Below, piece by piece: positions 31,146 to 44,205 of a stretch of 64,000 bases of DNA. Each line of letters starts with the position of its first letter. Position 1 is the stretch's first letter. A program made the position numbers and the translations under genes. The stretch comes from Macrostomum hystrix (Eukaryota; Platyhelminthes; Macrostomidae): NCBI GenBank assembly GCA_950097015.1, contig CATNEN010000011.1:5312001-5376000 (forward strand), in the 5' to 3' direction. Below the pieces are notes generated by a model, which saw only the letters and a program-made list of their open reading frames with translations, had not been told where the DNA came from and ran no database searches.

Positions 31146-32578
31146 CTCGAACAAATACTAAAGGTGGCTTGTTTTTACCACGTTTCTGTCGGTCTTTAAT
31201 TGTGCAACGATAACCACAGGTCGATGACTTCTGTAATGCTGGCCCTGCTTCTTCCAACGCTGGAGGTATAATAAGAGGGCCATAAAAAGAAAAGAGAAAA
31301 AAATTTATATCGAATGGAATAGGCGCCTGCGTGATACGGCCTTACCCCGGGGCCGCCAGCCAATGGCGGAGACCCTCCACCATAAAGGCTAGTGCGGTGT
31401 GTAATAGGGGGTAGAAGGGTACAATTATGTGTTTAGCGGCCCTTACCTGTCCTTCCACACAAATTCTTATCTGTCTGCGTGTGCGAGGCAGGCCGAGCCA
31501 CCCCACCTCCGCGGGCTAAACAAGCAGTTAGTTAGCATGAGCTAAATGCGAGCTGGGCTGTCTGAGGCTGCGAACAATGCAAATTAGTTTAGATGTGTAT
31601 TGCACAATTGACACCAGCTAGCCCCAACCCTTCGTGGCGTTGGCTCGCCGAATACTTCAGAAAATAATACTAAATAAGTGGTGCCTGGAAGAGCGATAAA
31701 GTAAAACAATAATATGTCATTGTCTTTCAAATTCTGGTTTATAAAGAAAAAGATGGAGGACTCAAGATGACAAGATTAGACCAGTTGGAGTCTAGTTCTG
31801 ACCAGTTATTGTTTGTAGCTGCAAGCAAAGGTGCGAGTTATAGCTGCCTAAGATAAATTATTCCATAACCTAACAGTAATAGGTAAATAGCACGGTCTTT
31901 ATACTGTTAATTAAGAGTTCATTTTAACCTAAACTTAATTTATCTCTGTGTTCTCTAAGGTTCTCATACCCCTTTTAGGTTTTACTATAAACTATAGAAA
32001 GACAGTAACAGACAAAATGATGATTACGGTCGCTCGCTTTATCCAACTTATTTTAGTCTCTGTTCATTTATGGTTGTTTACGAAGGCCGGTTAAGGTCAG
32101 GTGTTCTTTGCTTGGTCTTGGGTGCACTCACTATTGATGTCCTTGTTGAAAACTCAGGCACGTATCAATAAATAGAGGCTTTGCAGTTATAACAAGGAAA
32201 TTATTCATTCAGTGCTTACAGGTGAAATGGTATTGAAATGAAATTCCTGCAGTAAGTTTGTTTCGCGGACTAAAATAAAACAGCTGACATTACTAAATGT
32301 TTTATACTGCCTTGTTTGTTTATTTAAGCATGTAGAGTAAGATTCAGTCGCTAGAAGATTATAACGCTTGATAATATACTTGATTTGGGACAGCAGGGCA
32401 TTCAATTTGGACATATGAATGTTGATAGGGGGAACGCATAGGGGTACATAGGACAAGCACAACGCGAGACTTCACCTATGTCTATGGCAGAACTTACTTC
32501 ATAATTCCCTTCTGTCTAGCGGTGAACGTTTTTCTCGATATAATGGTATAGTGATTGTGTCCAAATTGAATAGATAGC
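31146..32578. other. no gene seen
   Basis: Non-coding. A GC-rich patch at 31330-31420 (GGGGCCGCCAGCCAATGGCG) carries a reverse CCAAT (ATTGG-type) context, but its role is unclear. Confidence 0.45.
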
Positions 32579-32738
32579 TGTCCCAAATAGAAAGCCCGCG
32601 TGTGCCTTTTCTACCATAGACAGACTGGGCTGAGTGGAATGAGTGGGTTCCTAACCCATGTCCCAAATAGAAAGCCAGCGTGTGCCTTTTCTACCATAGA
32701 CAGACTGGGCTGAGTGGAATGAGTGGGTTCCTAACCCA
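32579..32738. repeat. 80-bp tandem duplication
   Basis: Two adjacent 80-bp units beginning TGTCCCAAATAGAAAGCC differ by one base. A decayed third start (TGTCCAAATTGAAAGCCC) follows. Confidence 0.95.
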
Positions 32739-32864
32739 TGTCCAAATTGAAAGCCCGCTGTACCAAATAGAACGCAAACAGCTATACTATTCAAGAATAA
32801 CTAGCATCTCGTACTAGGCCAGAAATGATATTTATCGCTAGGGTTCCTTATGTGTGACTCCTTA

Positions 32865-33150
32865 TGGATATATTCTTATGGATATAATTTTATTGATATA
32901 TTCTTATGGATAGATTCTCATGGATGGTTTTCTCATGGATGGTTTCTCATGAATGGTTTCTCATGGATGGTTTCTCATAGAATGGTTCTAATGGATAGAT
33001 TCTTATGGATGGTTTCTCATGGATGGTTTCTCATGGATGGTTTCTCATGGATGGTTTCTTATGGATGGTTTCTCATGGATGGTTTCTCATGGATGGTTTC
33101 TCATGGATGGTTTCTCATGGATGGTTTCTCATGGATGGTTTCTTGTGGAT
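32865..33150. repeat. 14-bp minisatellite ATGGATGGTTTCTC
   Basis: About 20 units, irregular at the left and exact at the right. Confidence 0.95.
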
Positions 33151-33465
33151 GGATTTTTTAAGGCAATGCTTCTAAGGCAAAGAGTGCAATTTGCACTTTT
33201 TGTGAAAGGCTTATCGAAGGACAGCGAACGCACCACCATGGCTGTCTGGGAAAGTGCACTGCTGTGCAAGTATCGTTTCTTACCTTTGCTTTTAGCTATT
33301 CCTTTCCTCCGCAATACCTACTGTGTCTACATCTCTTTCGCTTTCTTGCTCTGCCCTCTCTTTTGCGCTGCTGATTGTGCACTTAAATTTCGCCTACGTC
33401 TTCGAGCGCACGCGAGTGTTGCGAATTGACATTTTTACAGTCAACGTACTAATCAATCAATTAAT

Positions 33466-33490
33466 CTATCTATCTATCTATCTATCTATG

Positions 33491-33540
<50 letters not shown>

Positions 33541-33541
33541 G

Positions 33542-33633
<92 letters not shown>

Positions 33634-33650
33634 ATCTATCTATCTATCAT
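33466..33650. repeat. (TCTA)n microsatellite
   Basis: About 185 bp of TCTA tetranucleotides with rare changes. It is the reverse complement of the motif (TAGA/GATA) at 43902-44205 and 44473-44605. Confidence 0.98.
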
Positions 33651-33654
33651 CCTT

Positions 33655-34160
33655 CATGTAGTTGAATGACTGATCCATCTAATCTTAGCAGTAGGTATTA
33701 ATAATTTTCTTTGCTATCTTCCTTATATTTAGTTTTTAAAAAATTACAGCGACGACGCGGCGTGTAAACAAGTTAATGGACGACCAGGGGATGTGGTGAG
33801 AGAGAATGTGAAAGACAGAGAGGCAGAGAGCAAAGTGATGTGCTTTAATTTTGCCCAATAGTTTTGCCCAATAATTCAAAACAATAGTTTTGAATCAGTC
33901 ATGCCATGCAGCTTTTGTACGCCAACGTAAACAGTTATGAATGTGTTTCTGACCGCTTGACCTGCTAAAATATTTCAGGGCTTTGACCCGCTGGTCAAAA
34001 TTTTTCACTTTCAGTCAGCTTTTAAACTAGTTTGCTGTAGTGAGCTTTGAGAACTCGTTACAAAAATTGTTGAATTTTTCTCATTGCTTGTCACTTTGAG
34101 TGTGTGTTTACATATGTGTGAAGGTCACTGACTGTCCTCATGTTAATTTTTAGAGGCCTA
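33655..34160. other. no gene seen
   Basis: Non-coding AT-rich sequence. Confidence 0.5.
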
Positions 34161-34164
34161 CGAC

Positions 34165-34425
34165 TTAAAGGCTGGACTGGAGGAGGGTGAGATTGGACTG
34201 GAGGAAGGTGAGATTGGACTGGAGGAAGGTGAGATTGGACTGGAGGAAGGTGAGATTGGACTGGAGGTAGGTGAGATTGGAGTGGAGGAAGGTGAGATTG
34301 GAGTGGGGGAAGGTGAGATTGGAGTGGAGGAAGGTGAGATTGGACTGGAGGAAGATGAGATTGGACTGCAGTAAGGTGAGATTGGACTGGAGGAAGGTCA
34401 CATTGGACTGGAATAATGTATGTAG
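34165..34425. repeat. 21-bp minisatellite GAGGAAGGTGAGATTGGACT
   Basis: About 12 units of a 21-bp repeat. Each unit contains AGGTGAG, a consensus-like splice donor on the plus strand. Confidence 0.95.
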
Positions 34426-34839
34426 TGGATGAGGTAAAAATAAATATGGAATTATTATCCGCAACATGCTACTCATTAATTCATCAATAGTATTCGAGCT
34501 GGCAAAAGCTGATAAAACCTAGAATCTAGCGAGACACATCGATTCAGTTTGTTATTGCTCTACCGGAAAGAAATCAGTGCTGCTGGTGGTGTTGACGTTG
34601 GAGCAAATGTGATTTTTTCAGCTTCCTGTGTGAGACGCGGGCAAACAAAGTATCTGTTCGTGAAAAAATGGGTGGAAATGTGCCTCTTGCTCCTAAATTT
34701 GCCGGGAAAATGATTTGTATTAAAACCTATATTTTTTCATCGTCAACTTGTAAATTCTACCAAATATTGTCGATCGGACTGGGAATTATTTTAGGCTTTT
34801 ATGTCGTACAGATTTTAATACTTCTGGTCCAGAGTGGTT
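34426..34839. other. no supported gene
   Basis: A 70-residue frame at 34668-34880 has one hydrophobic stretch but no supporting context and runs into the array. Confidence 0.4.
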
Positions 34840-36650
34840 TTGTACAGACTTTTGCACAGATTAGACTTTGTACAGATTAGACTTTGTACAGATTAGACTT
34901 GTACAGATTGGCTTTTTTTCAGATTGAATTTTGTACAGATTGTGTTTTGTACAGATTCAATTTTGTACAGATTGTGTTTTGTACAGATTGAATTTTGTAC
35001 AGATTGTGTTTTGTACAGATTGTGTTTTGTACAGATTGTGTTTTGTACAGATTGTGTTTTATACAGATTGAATTTTGTACAGATTGTGTTTTGTACAGAT
35101 TGAATTTTGTACAGATTGTGTTTTGTACAGATTGTGTTTTATACAGATTGTGTTTTATACAGATTGTGTTTTGTACAGATTGTGTTTTATACAGATTGAA
35201 TTTTGTACAGATTGTGTTTTGTACAGATTGAATTTTGTACAGATTGTGTTTTGTAAAGATTGTGTTTTGTACAGATTGTGTTTTGTACAGATTGAATTTT
35301 GTACAGATTGTGTTTTGTACAGATTGTGTTTTGTACAGATTGTGTTTTGTACAGATTGAATTTTGTACAGATTGTGTTTTGTACAGATTGTGTTTTGTAC
35401 AGATTCAATTTTGTACAGATTGTGTTTTGTACAGATTGAATTTTGTACAGATTGTGTTTTGTACAGATTGTGTTTTGTACAGATTGTGTTTTGTACAGAT
35501 TGTGTTTTGTACAGATTGAATTTTGTACAGATTGTGTTTTGTAAAGATTGTGTTTTGTACAGATTGTGTTTTGTACAGATTGAATTTTGTACAGATTGTG
35601 TTTTGTACAGATTGTGTTTTGTACAGATTGTGTTTTGTACAGATTGTGTTTTGTACAGATTGTGTTTTGTAGAGATTGTGTTTTGTACAGATTGTGTTTT
35701 GTACAGATTGTGTTTTGTACAGATTGTGTTTTGTACAGATTGTGTTTTGTACAGATTGTGTTTTGTACAGATTGTGTTTTGTACAGATTGTGTTTTGTAC
35801 AGATTGTGTTTTGTACAGATTGAATTTTGTACAGATTGTGTTTTGTACAGATTGTGTTTTGTACAGATTGTGTTTTGTACAGATTGTGTTTTGTACAGAT
35901 TGTGTTTTGTACAGATTGTGTTTTGTACAGATTGTGTTTTGTACAGATTGTGTTTTGTACAGATTGGATTTTGTACAGATTGTGTTTTGTACAGATTGTG
36001 TTTTGTACAGATTGTGTTTTGTACAGATTGTGTTTTATACAGATTGAATTTTGTACAGATTGTGTTTTGTACAGATTGAATTTTGTACAGATTGTGTTTT
36101 GTAAAGATTGAATTTTGTACAGATTGTGTTTTGTACAGATTGGATTTTGTACAGATTGTGTTTTGTAAAGATTGAATTTTGTACAGATTGTGTTTTGTAC
36201 AGATTGTGTTTTGTAAAGATTGTGTTTTGTACAGATTGTGTTTTGTACAGATTGTGTTTTGTAAAGATTGAATTTTGTACAGATTGTGTTTTGTACAGAT
36301 TGGATTTTGTACAGATTGTGTTTTGTACAGATTGGCTTTTTTCAGATTGAATTTTGTACAGATTGTGTTTTGTACAGATTGGATTTTGTACAGATTGTGT
36401 TTTGTACAGATTGGCTTTTTTCAGATTGAATTTTGTACAGATTGTGTTTTGTACTGATTGGCTTTTTTCAGATTGAATTTTGTACAGATTGTGTTTTGTA
36501 CAGATTGTGTTTTGTACAGATTGTGTTTTGTACAGATTGTGTTTTGTACTGATTGGCTTTTGTACAGATTGTGTTTTGTACAGATTGTGTTTTGTACAGA
36601 TTGTGTTTTGTACAGATTGGCTTTTGTACAGATTGAATTTGTTCCTTTTT
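34840..36650. repeat. 16-bp minisatellite TTTTGTACAGATTGTG, about 1.8 kb
   Basis: More than 100 units with TTGAA, TTGGA, TTGGC and TAAAG variants in scattered positions. It is the longest array in the window. Because 16 is not divisible by three, each frame cycles, and the six-frame open frames are artefacts. Confidence 0.98.
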
Positions 36651-37007
36651 GTATGTTGCGCAGATTGTACGAAATATCAATTTCTTTCTACAGTACAAGG
36701 GAGCACGCTGGTAAACCATTGGGTTATGGGAGGTTGGAAGTTCGGTTTAGAAAATTGAAATCTAAGGCTGCGCCACTGGTTTGACATGGGCCCAGCTAGG
36801 CTAGGTTTCTTCTTTCTCTACAGATTAGATTTTGCTGAGATTGGATTCTGTTCAGATTGGATATTTCACTGTACTTCTTGAAGTGATTGTACCTGTTTTT
36901 TCGTCAGAAAACGAATCTAATCGAATCGCATGCGATTTCCACTGATTAGATGCGACAGTGTAATAATACTTATAATAAAAACTATAATAATATTAAATAA
37001 GTAAGGC

Positions 37008-37250
37008 ACACGGAGACCGTACGCAGGCACACGCTCACACAGGTGTGTACATCTGCCCTGACTTTCTCATCATCAGGCAGTGTACACTCTCACTGTGCCT
37101 TGGAGGTTCGCCCATAAAGGGCGTAAATTGCGAGACAAGCCCCCAAGCCTTCTCTCCGCGGCTGCGCCCCGAATGAATGTGGCCTCGCCGCGGAATCGAG
37201 TTCAGGGACCTTGGTAGAATGCGTTTGACCGCTTTGCCACTCACTCGCCA
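37008..37250 (-). repeat. SINE family A copy, tail-truncated
   Basis: In reverse orientation it has the tRNA-like head at 37200-37250 and body blocks down to the GTGTGAGCGTGTGCCTGCG region. The terminal tail blocks are absent. Confidence 0.88.
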
Positions 37251-37841
37251 TGCACCAGTATTATAGTTGTCAGCTGTTATCACAGAGCCTTCCCCACTCG
37301 GAGTCAAGGTCAGTCGGACACTTTTATCCTAATTTGCCATCCGCATTTCACCTAAAGGCACCGGCCAGCTGCAAGGTGGCGTCAAATCCGTGACTGCTCG
37401 AGTTCACTGAGGACACTCTCCTTTCCTTTCGTCTCTACCCGATTTCTCCCGGTAGTTGAAGGCGGTAATTTTCCGAGATATCCCTTATTTAAATCAGCTT
37501 CTCAAGTGGTACAGGAGGAAGGGCCAGTTACCCCCCCCCCTAGTCTGTTCCCTTCACCCCAGGTGAACCTGACCGATCTCTGACGAATGTAGCCTCTGAC
37601 AACCGTAGCCAATTGTAGATGGCTAGATAGAGACACAATAAATATAGGCCAGTGTGCAATACATGGTTTATCAGTTGCAGATTCATCATAGACTTCTGTA
37701 TATACTCAAGTCGTCCCATCTCATTGAGAAATTGTTATCTTCAAAGTTGATTCCTAGCTTGCATATTTTGTATTCACACTTATAAAACTACAATTTTTTT
37801 AGAGAAGGGCAAACAGGTAAGCAGCTACACTATAGCGAAAA
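37251..37841. other. upstream region of GPCR 2, no gene seen
   Basis: It includes a run of C at 37532-37541 and AT-rich sequence before the start codon. No promoter element was assigned. Confidence 0.4.
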
Positions 37842-40800
37842 ATGGTCCCTACGCTTGAGCAGCACCAGTACGTTGCTAACAGGATCTATCAGGTGTACCT
37901 GAGCATTCTGCTATTCGGAGGCCTAGCGGGCCACACCTTGTCTGTGTTAGTATTCGCCAGATTTCGCAGCATCGCCAGCGTCAACACCAGGCGGTTTTTT
38001 ATCTGCCTGTCGATAGCCGATGCTGCGGTCCTACTGACAGCCGTTCTGCGCTACTGGCTGCTGCTGCTGTTCAAGCTGGACATTCGCATTGGCAGCCAGG
38101 CTGCCTGCCTCATTCACACATTCGCCGTGTACCTGTTTGGCGACCTGGCTCTGTGGCTGCTAGTGCTACTGTCTGTGATTAGACTGCTGTCTATTCTCAG
38201 GTGAGAATGATTATCACCATTAACATTCTTGGGCACTGCAGCCCCTCAAGCCTTCTCTCCGCGGCAGCTATCCAAATTAAAATCTTTTAAAATCTTTGAG
38301 AAGATCAAAGCTATACAAATCGTAAAAAAATCTACTTTTATATTTATTTGTCGGCAATTAATTACCAGTTTTTAATCCTTAAAGAATTCATTCCTGGACT
38401 TTAAGAAGTCCACTGTAGCTTTAGGCCATAGACAATATCACCTGTTCAATTAGTACGAATACCTGTTAATTGAACGGACACCTGTTCAATTAGAATGGAC
38501 ACCTGTTTAATCAGAATGGACACCTGTTTGATTAGAATGGACACCTGTTTGATTAGAATGGACACCTGTTTAATCAGAATGGACACCTGTTTGATTAGAA
38601 TGGACACCTGTTTGATTAGAATGGACACCTGTTCGATTAAAATGGACACCTGTTCTATCAAAACGGGCACTTTAAGATACATTTGTCAACAACAATTAAA
38701 GGACGTTTTTCTTAAAGTATTCGTTTCTGGAACTGCACTGTAGGTTTAGGCCATAGACAAAACCCGAGAGTGGGCTAGAAAAACTGCTTGAAAATTCCAC
38801 AGACCTACCTGGCGGAAGCCGCACACGTCGCCAAGTTTTGTGCCAGTCCTGGTGGCTCTGCTCACCGCAGCCTCATTGGCCAGAAACTGGCCTCTGCTGG
38901 TCTACCTGCGCCTCATACCGGCGACCTCGGCTTCGGCATCAAAGAACGACACCGACTCTCGACCGCAGGCATCCAGCCAGAAGCCGTCCTGTGACTTCGC
39001 CGATGCCGTCACCAACGGCGCCTTCACTGTGGCCGACTTTGTAGTTTACAGCGCGGTGCCCTGCTGCCTGCTGACTGCTTGCAACATCGGCCTGGCCGTC
39101 CTTCTGTACAGGGCTGCCGTCAGCAGGCGCGCTCAGTTTGGAACTGGAACCGCAGCCACCGCCGTGAGCTGCTACAATTCTGCTCAGATTCTCAAGAGTC
39201 ATTTTCTCGTTCAGAGAGTCATTTTCTGATTGACTGATTGAGAGAGTCATTTTCTGATTGAGAGAGTCATTTTCTGATTCAGAGTCATTTTCTCATTCAG
39301 AGAGTCATTTTCTCATTCAGACAGTCATTTTCTGATTCAGAGTCATTTTCTCATTCAGAGAGTCATTTTCTCATTCAGAGAGTCATTTTCTGATTGAGAG
39401 AGTCATTTTCTGATTCAGAGAGTCATTTTCTGATTCAGAGAGTCATTTTCTGATTGAGAGAGTCATTTTCTGATTGAGAGAGTCATTTTCTGATTCAGAG
39501 AGTCATTTTCTGATTCAGAGAGTCATTTTCTGATTGAGAGAGTCATTTTCTCATTCAGAGAGTCATTTTCTCATTCAGAGAGTCATTTTCTCATTCAGAG
39601 AGTCATTTTCTCATTCAGAGAGTCATTTTCTCATTCAGAGAGTCATTTTTTTCATTCAGAGAGTCATTTTCTCATTCAGAGAGTCATTTATCCTATTCCT
39701 TCCGTCTTTTTAGCATTCCAAATTTCTAATTGTATTATTTGCTTTTTTATTTTCTGCATCATTTAAGAAGTCTATAGTCTGTATTCTTGTTGCCACCATT
39801 CTGCTGCTTTCGTACTAATAATTATGCAGCAGAGAAATTGCTAGCCTACGAGTATTCACATGCATACAATTTCAAGTATAGACGCGACAATGGGACAAGT
39901 ACACTAAAAACTATTGCTGCTGCTGTTGCTGCTGCCACTGTAGCTCTACCTGGGGCTAGGCATGGTAAACATTGTGACATAAAATACGAATAGCTGTTTA
40001 ACCTACTATTTGCCTACAGGCAAATAGACTTTTTGTGGCTCTGCTTTTGGGACCATTGTAATCGAATCTGTCTGAGGAATAATCCTAATAGTTTGTATTA
40101 GCAATGGAGCTTCTGCAGAGAAACAGATTTTAGTAAACTCAGACGGGTTATACCATTGGATTATATGCATATATTTCTAAGCTCTGACTAGAAAATTCTG
40201 AAATTTCCAGGTAGATGTCAGGCCTTACTCTCAGGGTATACATTTTAATTAACTGATTCAACAATTTTCATTTTTTCCCAGTCCGAATTCAACAGCTATT
40301 TCACCGCCAAAGAGATTTTAAATTCGCGATTCATAATTTCTTTTTTTTCTTCAAAAAGCCAGCTAGGCAAAAAAAAATTTTTGAAAATAAAACGGGCCAC
40401 TTAATAACTCCTTTGTTGGGCGCAACCACATGCTTGTGTCACAGGAATCGAGCCACTCCCCCTCGACCTTCACTTAGATGCCTGTTGCTGGCCTCACTTT
40501 CACATGAATTTGTCACTCAAATCTGTCTTGCATTCACTCGTGCTTCCCTACTATCATCTATTTTATTAGGTTTTCACCTATTTTCTTCTCTTTACGGCCT
40601 ATATTCTGTACTATATCCTCTCTCCTCTCTTCTCTCCTCTCTGCTATCTTCTCTCTCCTATCTCCTCTCTCCTATCCCCTATATCCTATCTCCTATCTCC
40701 TATCTCGTATATCCTCTCTCCTATCTCCTCTCTCCTATATCCTATCTCCTCTCTCCTATCTCCTATCTCCTCTCTCTGCTATCTCCTCTCTCCTCTCTCC

Positions 40801-42035
40801 CACTCTCTCTCTCCCTCTCTCCCTATCTCCTCTCTCCTATATCCTCTCCTCTCTCCTATCTCCTATCTCCTATCTCCTATCCCCTATATCCTATCTCCTA
40901 TCTCCTATATCCTCTCTCCTATCTCCTCTCTCCTATATCCTCTCTCCTATATCCTCTCTCCTCTCTCCTATCTCCTATCTCCTATCTCCTATATCCTCTC
41001 TCCTATCCCCTATATCCTATCTCCTATCTCCTATCTCCTATCTCCTCTCTCCTATATCCTCTCTCCTATATCCTCTCTCCTATATCCTCTCTCCTCTCTC
41101 CTATCTCCTATCTCCTATCTCCTATATCCTCTCTCCTATCCCCTATATCCTATCTCCTATCTCCTATCTCCTATATCCTCTCTCCTATCTCCTATCTCCA
41201 ATCTCCTATATCCTCTCTCCTATCCCCTATATCCTATCTCCTATCTCCTATCTCCTCTCTCCTATATCCTCTCCTCTCTCCTATCTCCTATCTCCTATCT
41301 CCTATCCCCTATATCCTATCTCCTATCTCCTATATCCTCTCTCCTATCTCCTCTCTCCTATATCCTCTCTCCTATATCCTCTCTCCTCTCTCCTATCTCC
41401 TATCTCCAATCTCCTATATCCTCTCTCCTATCCCCTATATCCTATCTCCTATCTCCTATCTCCTATATCCTCTCTCCTATCTCCTCTCTCCTATCTCCCT
41501 CTCTCTGCTATCTCCTCTCTCCTCTCTCCTATCTCCTATCTCCTATCTCCTCTCTCCTATATCCTCTCTCCTATCTCCTCTCTTCTCCACCTCTCTGCCT
41601 TAGTCTATTGTTCTCACAGACTTTCGCCCTGGTAAAACCACAATTTTACTGAACTTTTGACAAGCCTTTGCCACAAGCCTCTAAAAATAATTTTATAACC
41701 TAAAAAAGTTTTCGTCAATTTTTCAGTCAAACGAAGAATCGGAAGCTCAAAGCAGATCAGGCAGCCAGATGGTCCTGATCCTATCCGCTTTCTACCTGTG
41801 CTCAAATCTGCCAACCATCGGCTTCTCGGCGTTGAATTCGGTATTAAATGGCAATCTGGGCATTGACCCGGCAGTGGCAAATTTGTTAGAACAGTACCTG
41901 GTGATGTTCCACTTCAGCGCCAACGGCACCAGTTTCCTGTTCTATTGCTCGTTTAACGCCAACTTTCGCAAGTGCTTGCGCCGACTTGCCGCGTGCCGAT
42001 CTGCAACTGGATCTGTGCAGCCTCTGGTGCCGTAG
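37842..42035 (+). CDS. rhodopsin-like G protein-coupled receptor (GPCR 2)
   Basis: Three exons join in frame to 342 residues: 37842-38200 (donor AG|GTGAGA), 38803-39163 (acceptor TCCACAG, donor GCC|GTGAGC) and 41727-42035 (acceptor TTTTTCAG). Seven helices are visible: TM1 SILLFGGLAGHTLSVLVF (His replaces the class-A Asn), TM2 FFICLSIADAAVLLTAVL with the conserved Asp, TM3 after a cysteine (AACLIHTF) ending SVIRLLSIL where DRY reads IRL, TM4 VPVLVALLTAAS, TM5 VADFVVYSAVPCCLLTACN, TM6 MVLILSAFYLCSNLPTIGF, and TM7 MFHFSANGTSFLFYCSFN. The latter matches the NSxxNFxxYC pattern of peptide receptors. The pattern fits neuropeptide/FMRFamide-like receptors; the ligand is unknown. Both introns and the region right after the stop codon are minisatellites. 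Confidence 0.85.
38233..38275 (-). repeat. short SINE family A fragment
   Basis: CCTCAAGCCTTCTCTCCGCG matches the reverse of the AAGGCTTGGGG/GCAGCCGCGGAG block. Only about 40 bp are recognisable. Confidence 0.5.
38445..38668. repeat. 21-bp minisatellite with GGACACCTGTT core, GPCR 2 intron 1
   Basis: About 10 units of GGACACCTGTTTGATTAGAA plus one base. It shares GGACACCTGTT with the arrays at 42036 and 45640 although the other half of the unit differs. Confidence 0.96.
39186..39690. repeat. 20-bp minisatellite AGAGAGTCATTTTCTGATTC, GPCR 2 intron 2
   Basis: About 25 units with TGATTG, TGATTC and TCATTC endings in runs. It begins about 20 bp after the exon 2 donor. Confidence 0.96.
39691..40610. 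other. unique part of GPCR 2 intron 2
   Basis: AT-rich with no coding signal. TTGTTGGGCGCAAC at 40412-40425 also occurs near 48098 and, inverted and less exactly, near 13362. Confidence 0.45.
40615..41590. repeat. CTCTCTCCTATATC pyrimidine-rich array, GPCR 2 intron 2
   Basis: About 975 bp of 7-bp-like units (CTCCTAT, CTCTCTC, CCCTATA) in higher-order combinations. It lies about 130 bp before the exon 3 acceptor. The 396-residue open frame across it is a composition artefact. Confidence 0.95.
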
Positions 42036-43140
42036 ACACCTGTTCCATTGTTGTGGACACCTGTTCCATTATATGGACACCTGTTCCATTGGTGTGGACA
42101 CCTGTTCCATTATATGGACACCTGTTCCATTGTTGTGGACACCTGTTCCATTTGTGTGGACACCTTTTCCATTATATGGACACCTGTTCCATTATATGGA
42201 TACCTGTTCTATTATATGGACACCTGTTCCATTATATGGACACCTTTTCCATTGTTGTGGACACCTGTTCCATTTGTGTGGACACCTGTTCCATTATATG
42301 GACACCTGTTCCATTATATGGACACCTGTTCCATTATATGGACACCTGTTCCATTATATGGACACCTTGTTCCATTTGTGTGGACACCTGTTCCATTGGT
42401 GTGAACACCTGTTCCATTGGTGTGGACACCTGATCCATTGTTCTGGGCACCTGTTCCATTGGTGTGAACACCTGTTCCATTATATGGACACCTTGTTCCA
42501 TTATATGGACACCTGTTCCGTCGTTGTTGACACCTGTTTTATTAGTGTGGACACCTGTGCCATTTGTGTGGACACCTGTGCCATTTGTGTGGATACCTGT
42601 TCCATTTGTGTGGACACCTGTTCCATTTTTGTGGATACCTGTTCCATTTGTGTGGACACCTGTTCCATTTGTGTGGACACCTGTTCCATTGGTGTGGACA
42701 CCTGATCCATTGTTTTGGGCACCTGTTCCATTGAGATGTGAACACCTGTTCCATTATATGGACACCTTGTTCCATTATATGGACACCTGTTCCGTCGTTG
42801 TGGACACCTGTTTTATTAGTGTGGACACCTGTTCCATTTGTGTGGACACCTGTGCCATTTATGTGGACACCTGTTCCATTTGTGTGGACACCTGTTCCAT
42901 TTTGTGGATACCTGTTCCATTTGTGTGGACACCTGTTCCATTTGTGTGGACACCTGTTCCATTTGTGTGGATACCTGTTCCATTTGTGTGGACACCTGTT
43001 CCATTTGTGTGGACACCTGTTCCATTTGTGTGGACACCTGTTCCATTTGTGTGGACACCTGTTCCATTTGTGTGGACACCAGTTCCATTGGATGGGCACC
43101 TGTTTGACGGGGATCCAGACACCTGTTTAACTGGGGACTA
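42036..43140. repeat. GGACACCTGTTCCATT minisatellite, about 1.1 kb, directly after the GPCR 2 stop
   Basis: About 50 units of 19-22 bp whose constant half is TGGACACCTGTTCCATT and whose variable half is ATA, TGTG, GGTG or TTGTG. The array begins at the base after the TAG stop at 42033-42035. A block of several hundred bp is duplicated internally (42440-42720 resembles 42720-43000). Confidence 0.97.
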
Positions 43141-43895
43141 AGACACCTGTAAAATAGGGTTTAGACAAATTTCAGTGGGTACAGTTATTGATACCTGACA
43201 GATTCCGATAGAAATGAGTTTCATTCGTAGTTAGCATACACAGCTATTATTATAATTAGATTTTAGAGGTTGAATTAACATCAATATTATTTTTTTTCTT
43301 CGTCCTCATAAATTTGTCACACTTTTTTTGCACATTTGAACCCTCGAAAAAAATATTTGTGTTTTTCTATTTTGTTTTCTGACCTGATTTGCTTGAAGAG
43401 CTGTTAAGTTATATCAGCGATTTGTAATAAAAAATAGCTGTTAAATTTGTTGTAATCCGCAGTAAAAATATGTTATTTTATATCCATTTGTATATCTGTT
43501 GAGTTCCTTATATAGAAAGTTTCACTGTGACCTTCATTTGTCATCTTTCACCACGCACAAGAGTATGCTTGCAAACATTGATCGCCAGTGTATTCAGGTT
43601 GAGAAGTTTTTCTGTTTTCTAAGAAATAGGTTGTGTGGCTTTACACGTTTTTTTCTGTTTGCCTCCAAATTGCTTTAAATGGCAGAGAATTTTCTTAAAG
43701 TTGTAGCACTTTTTTTCTTATTTGTACCAAAGCGACAAGATTTGTGAAAAGTTTCACATTTTGAAAATTGAAACATTTGAATTGGTGTTTTCTAGTTGTT
43801 GTATCTAAATACTTCACTTTGTGTCTTTTGATACAGGTGACAAATAAATAGCCGAAAGTCGTGCCCTCAAACGACCTTGGGGTTTTATCACGATA
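43141..43895. other. no gene seen
   Basis: AT-rich non-coding sequence. AATAAA at about 43843-43848 could end a long GPCR 2 3' untranslated region, but this is weak. Confidence 0.4.
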
Positions 43896-43901
43896 TTAAA
43901 T

Positions 43902-43902
43902 C

Positions 43903-43962
<60 letters not shown>

Positions 43963-43979
43963 CGATAGATAGATAGATC

Positions 43980-44010
<31 letters not shown>

Positions 44011-44011
44011 C

Positions 44012-44094
<83 letters not shown>

Positions 44095-44095
44095 C

Positions 44096-44166
<71 letters not shown>

Positions 44167-44205
44167 CGATCGATAGATAGATAGATAGATAGATAGATAT
44201 AGAAA
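43902..44205. repeat. (AGAT)n microsatellite with CGAT interruptions
   Basis: About 300 bp of AGAT units. Interrupting CGAT units occur at irregular intervals, doubled once near 44166. Confidence 0.98.

Noticed and set aside
34995-36784. Chain of YRLCFVQIVFCTD frames
   Set aside because: Translation of the 16-bp minisatellite; frames cycle through the array and have no non-repeat domain.
40413-41603. 396-residue plus-strand open frame rich in SPISYLLSP
   Set aside because: It is a translation of the CTCCTAT pyrimidine array; low complexity, no start context, and it sits inside GPCR 2 intron 2.
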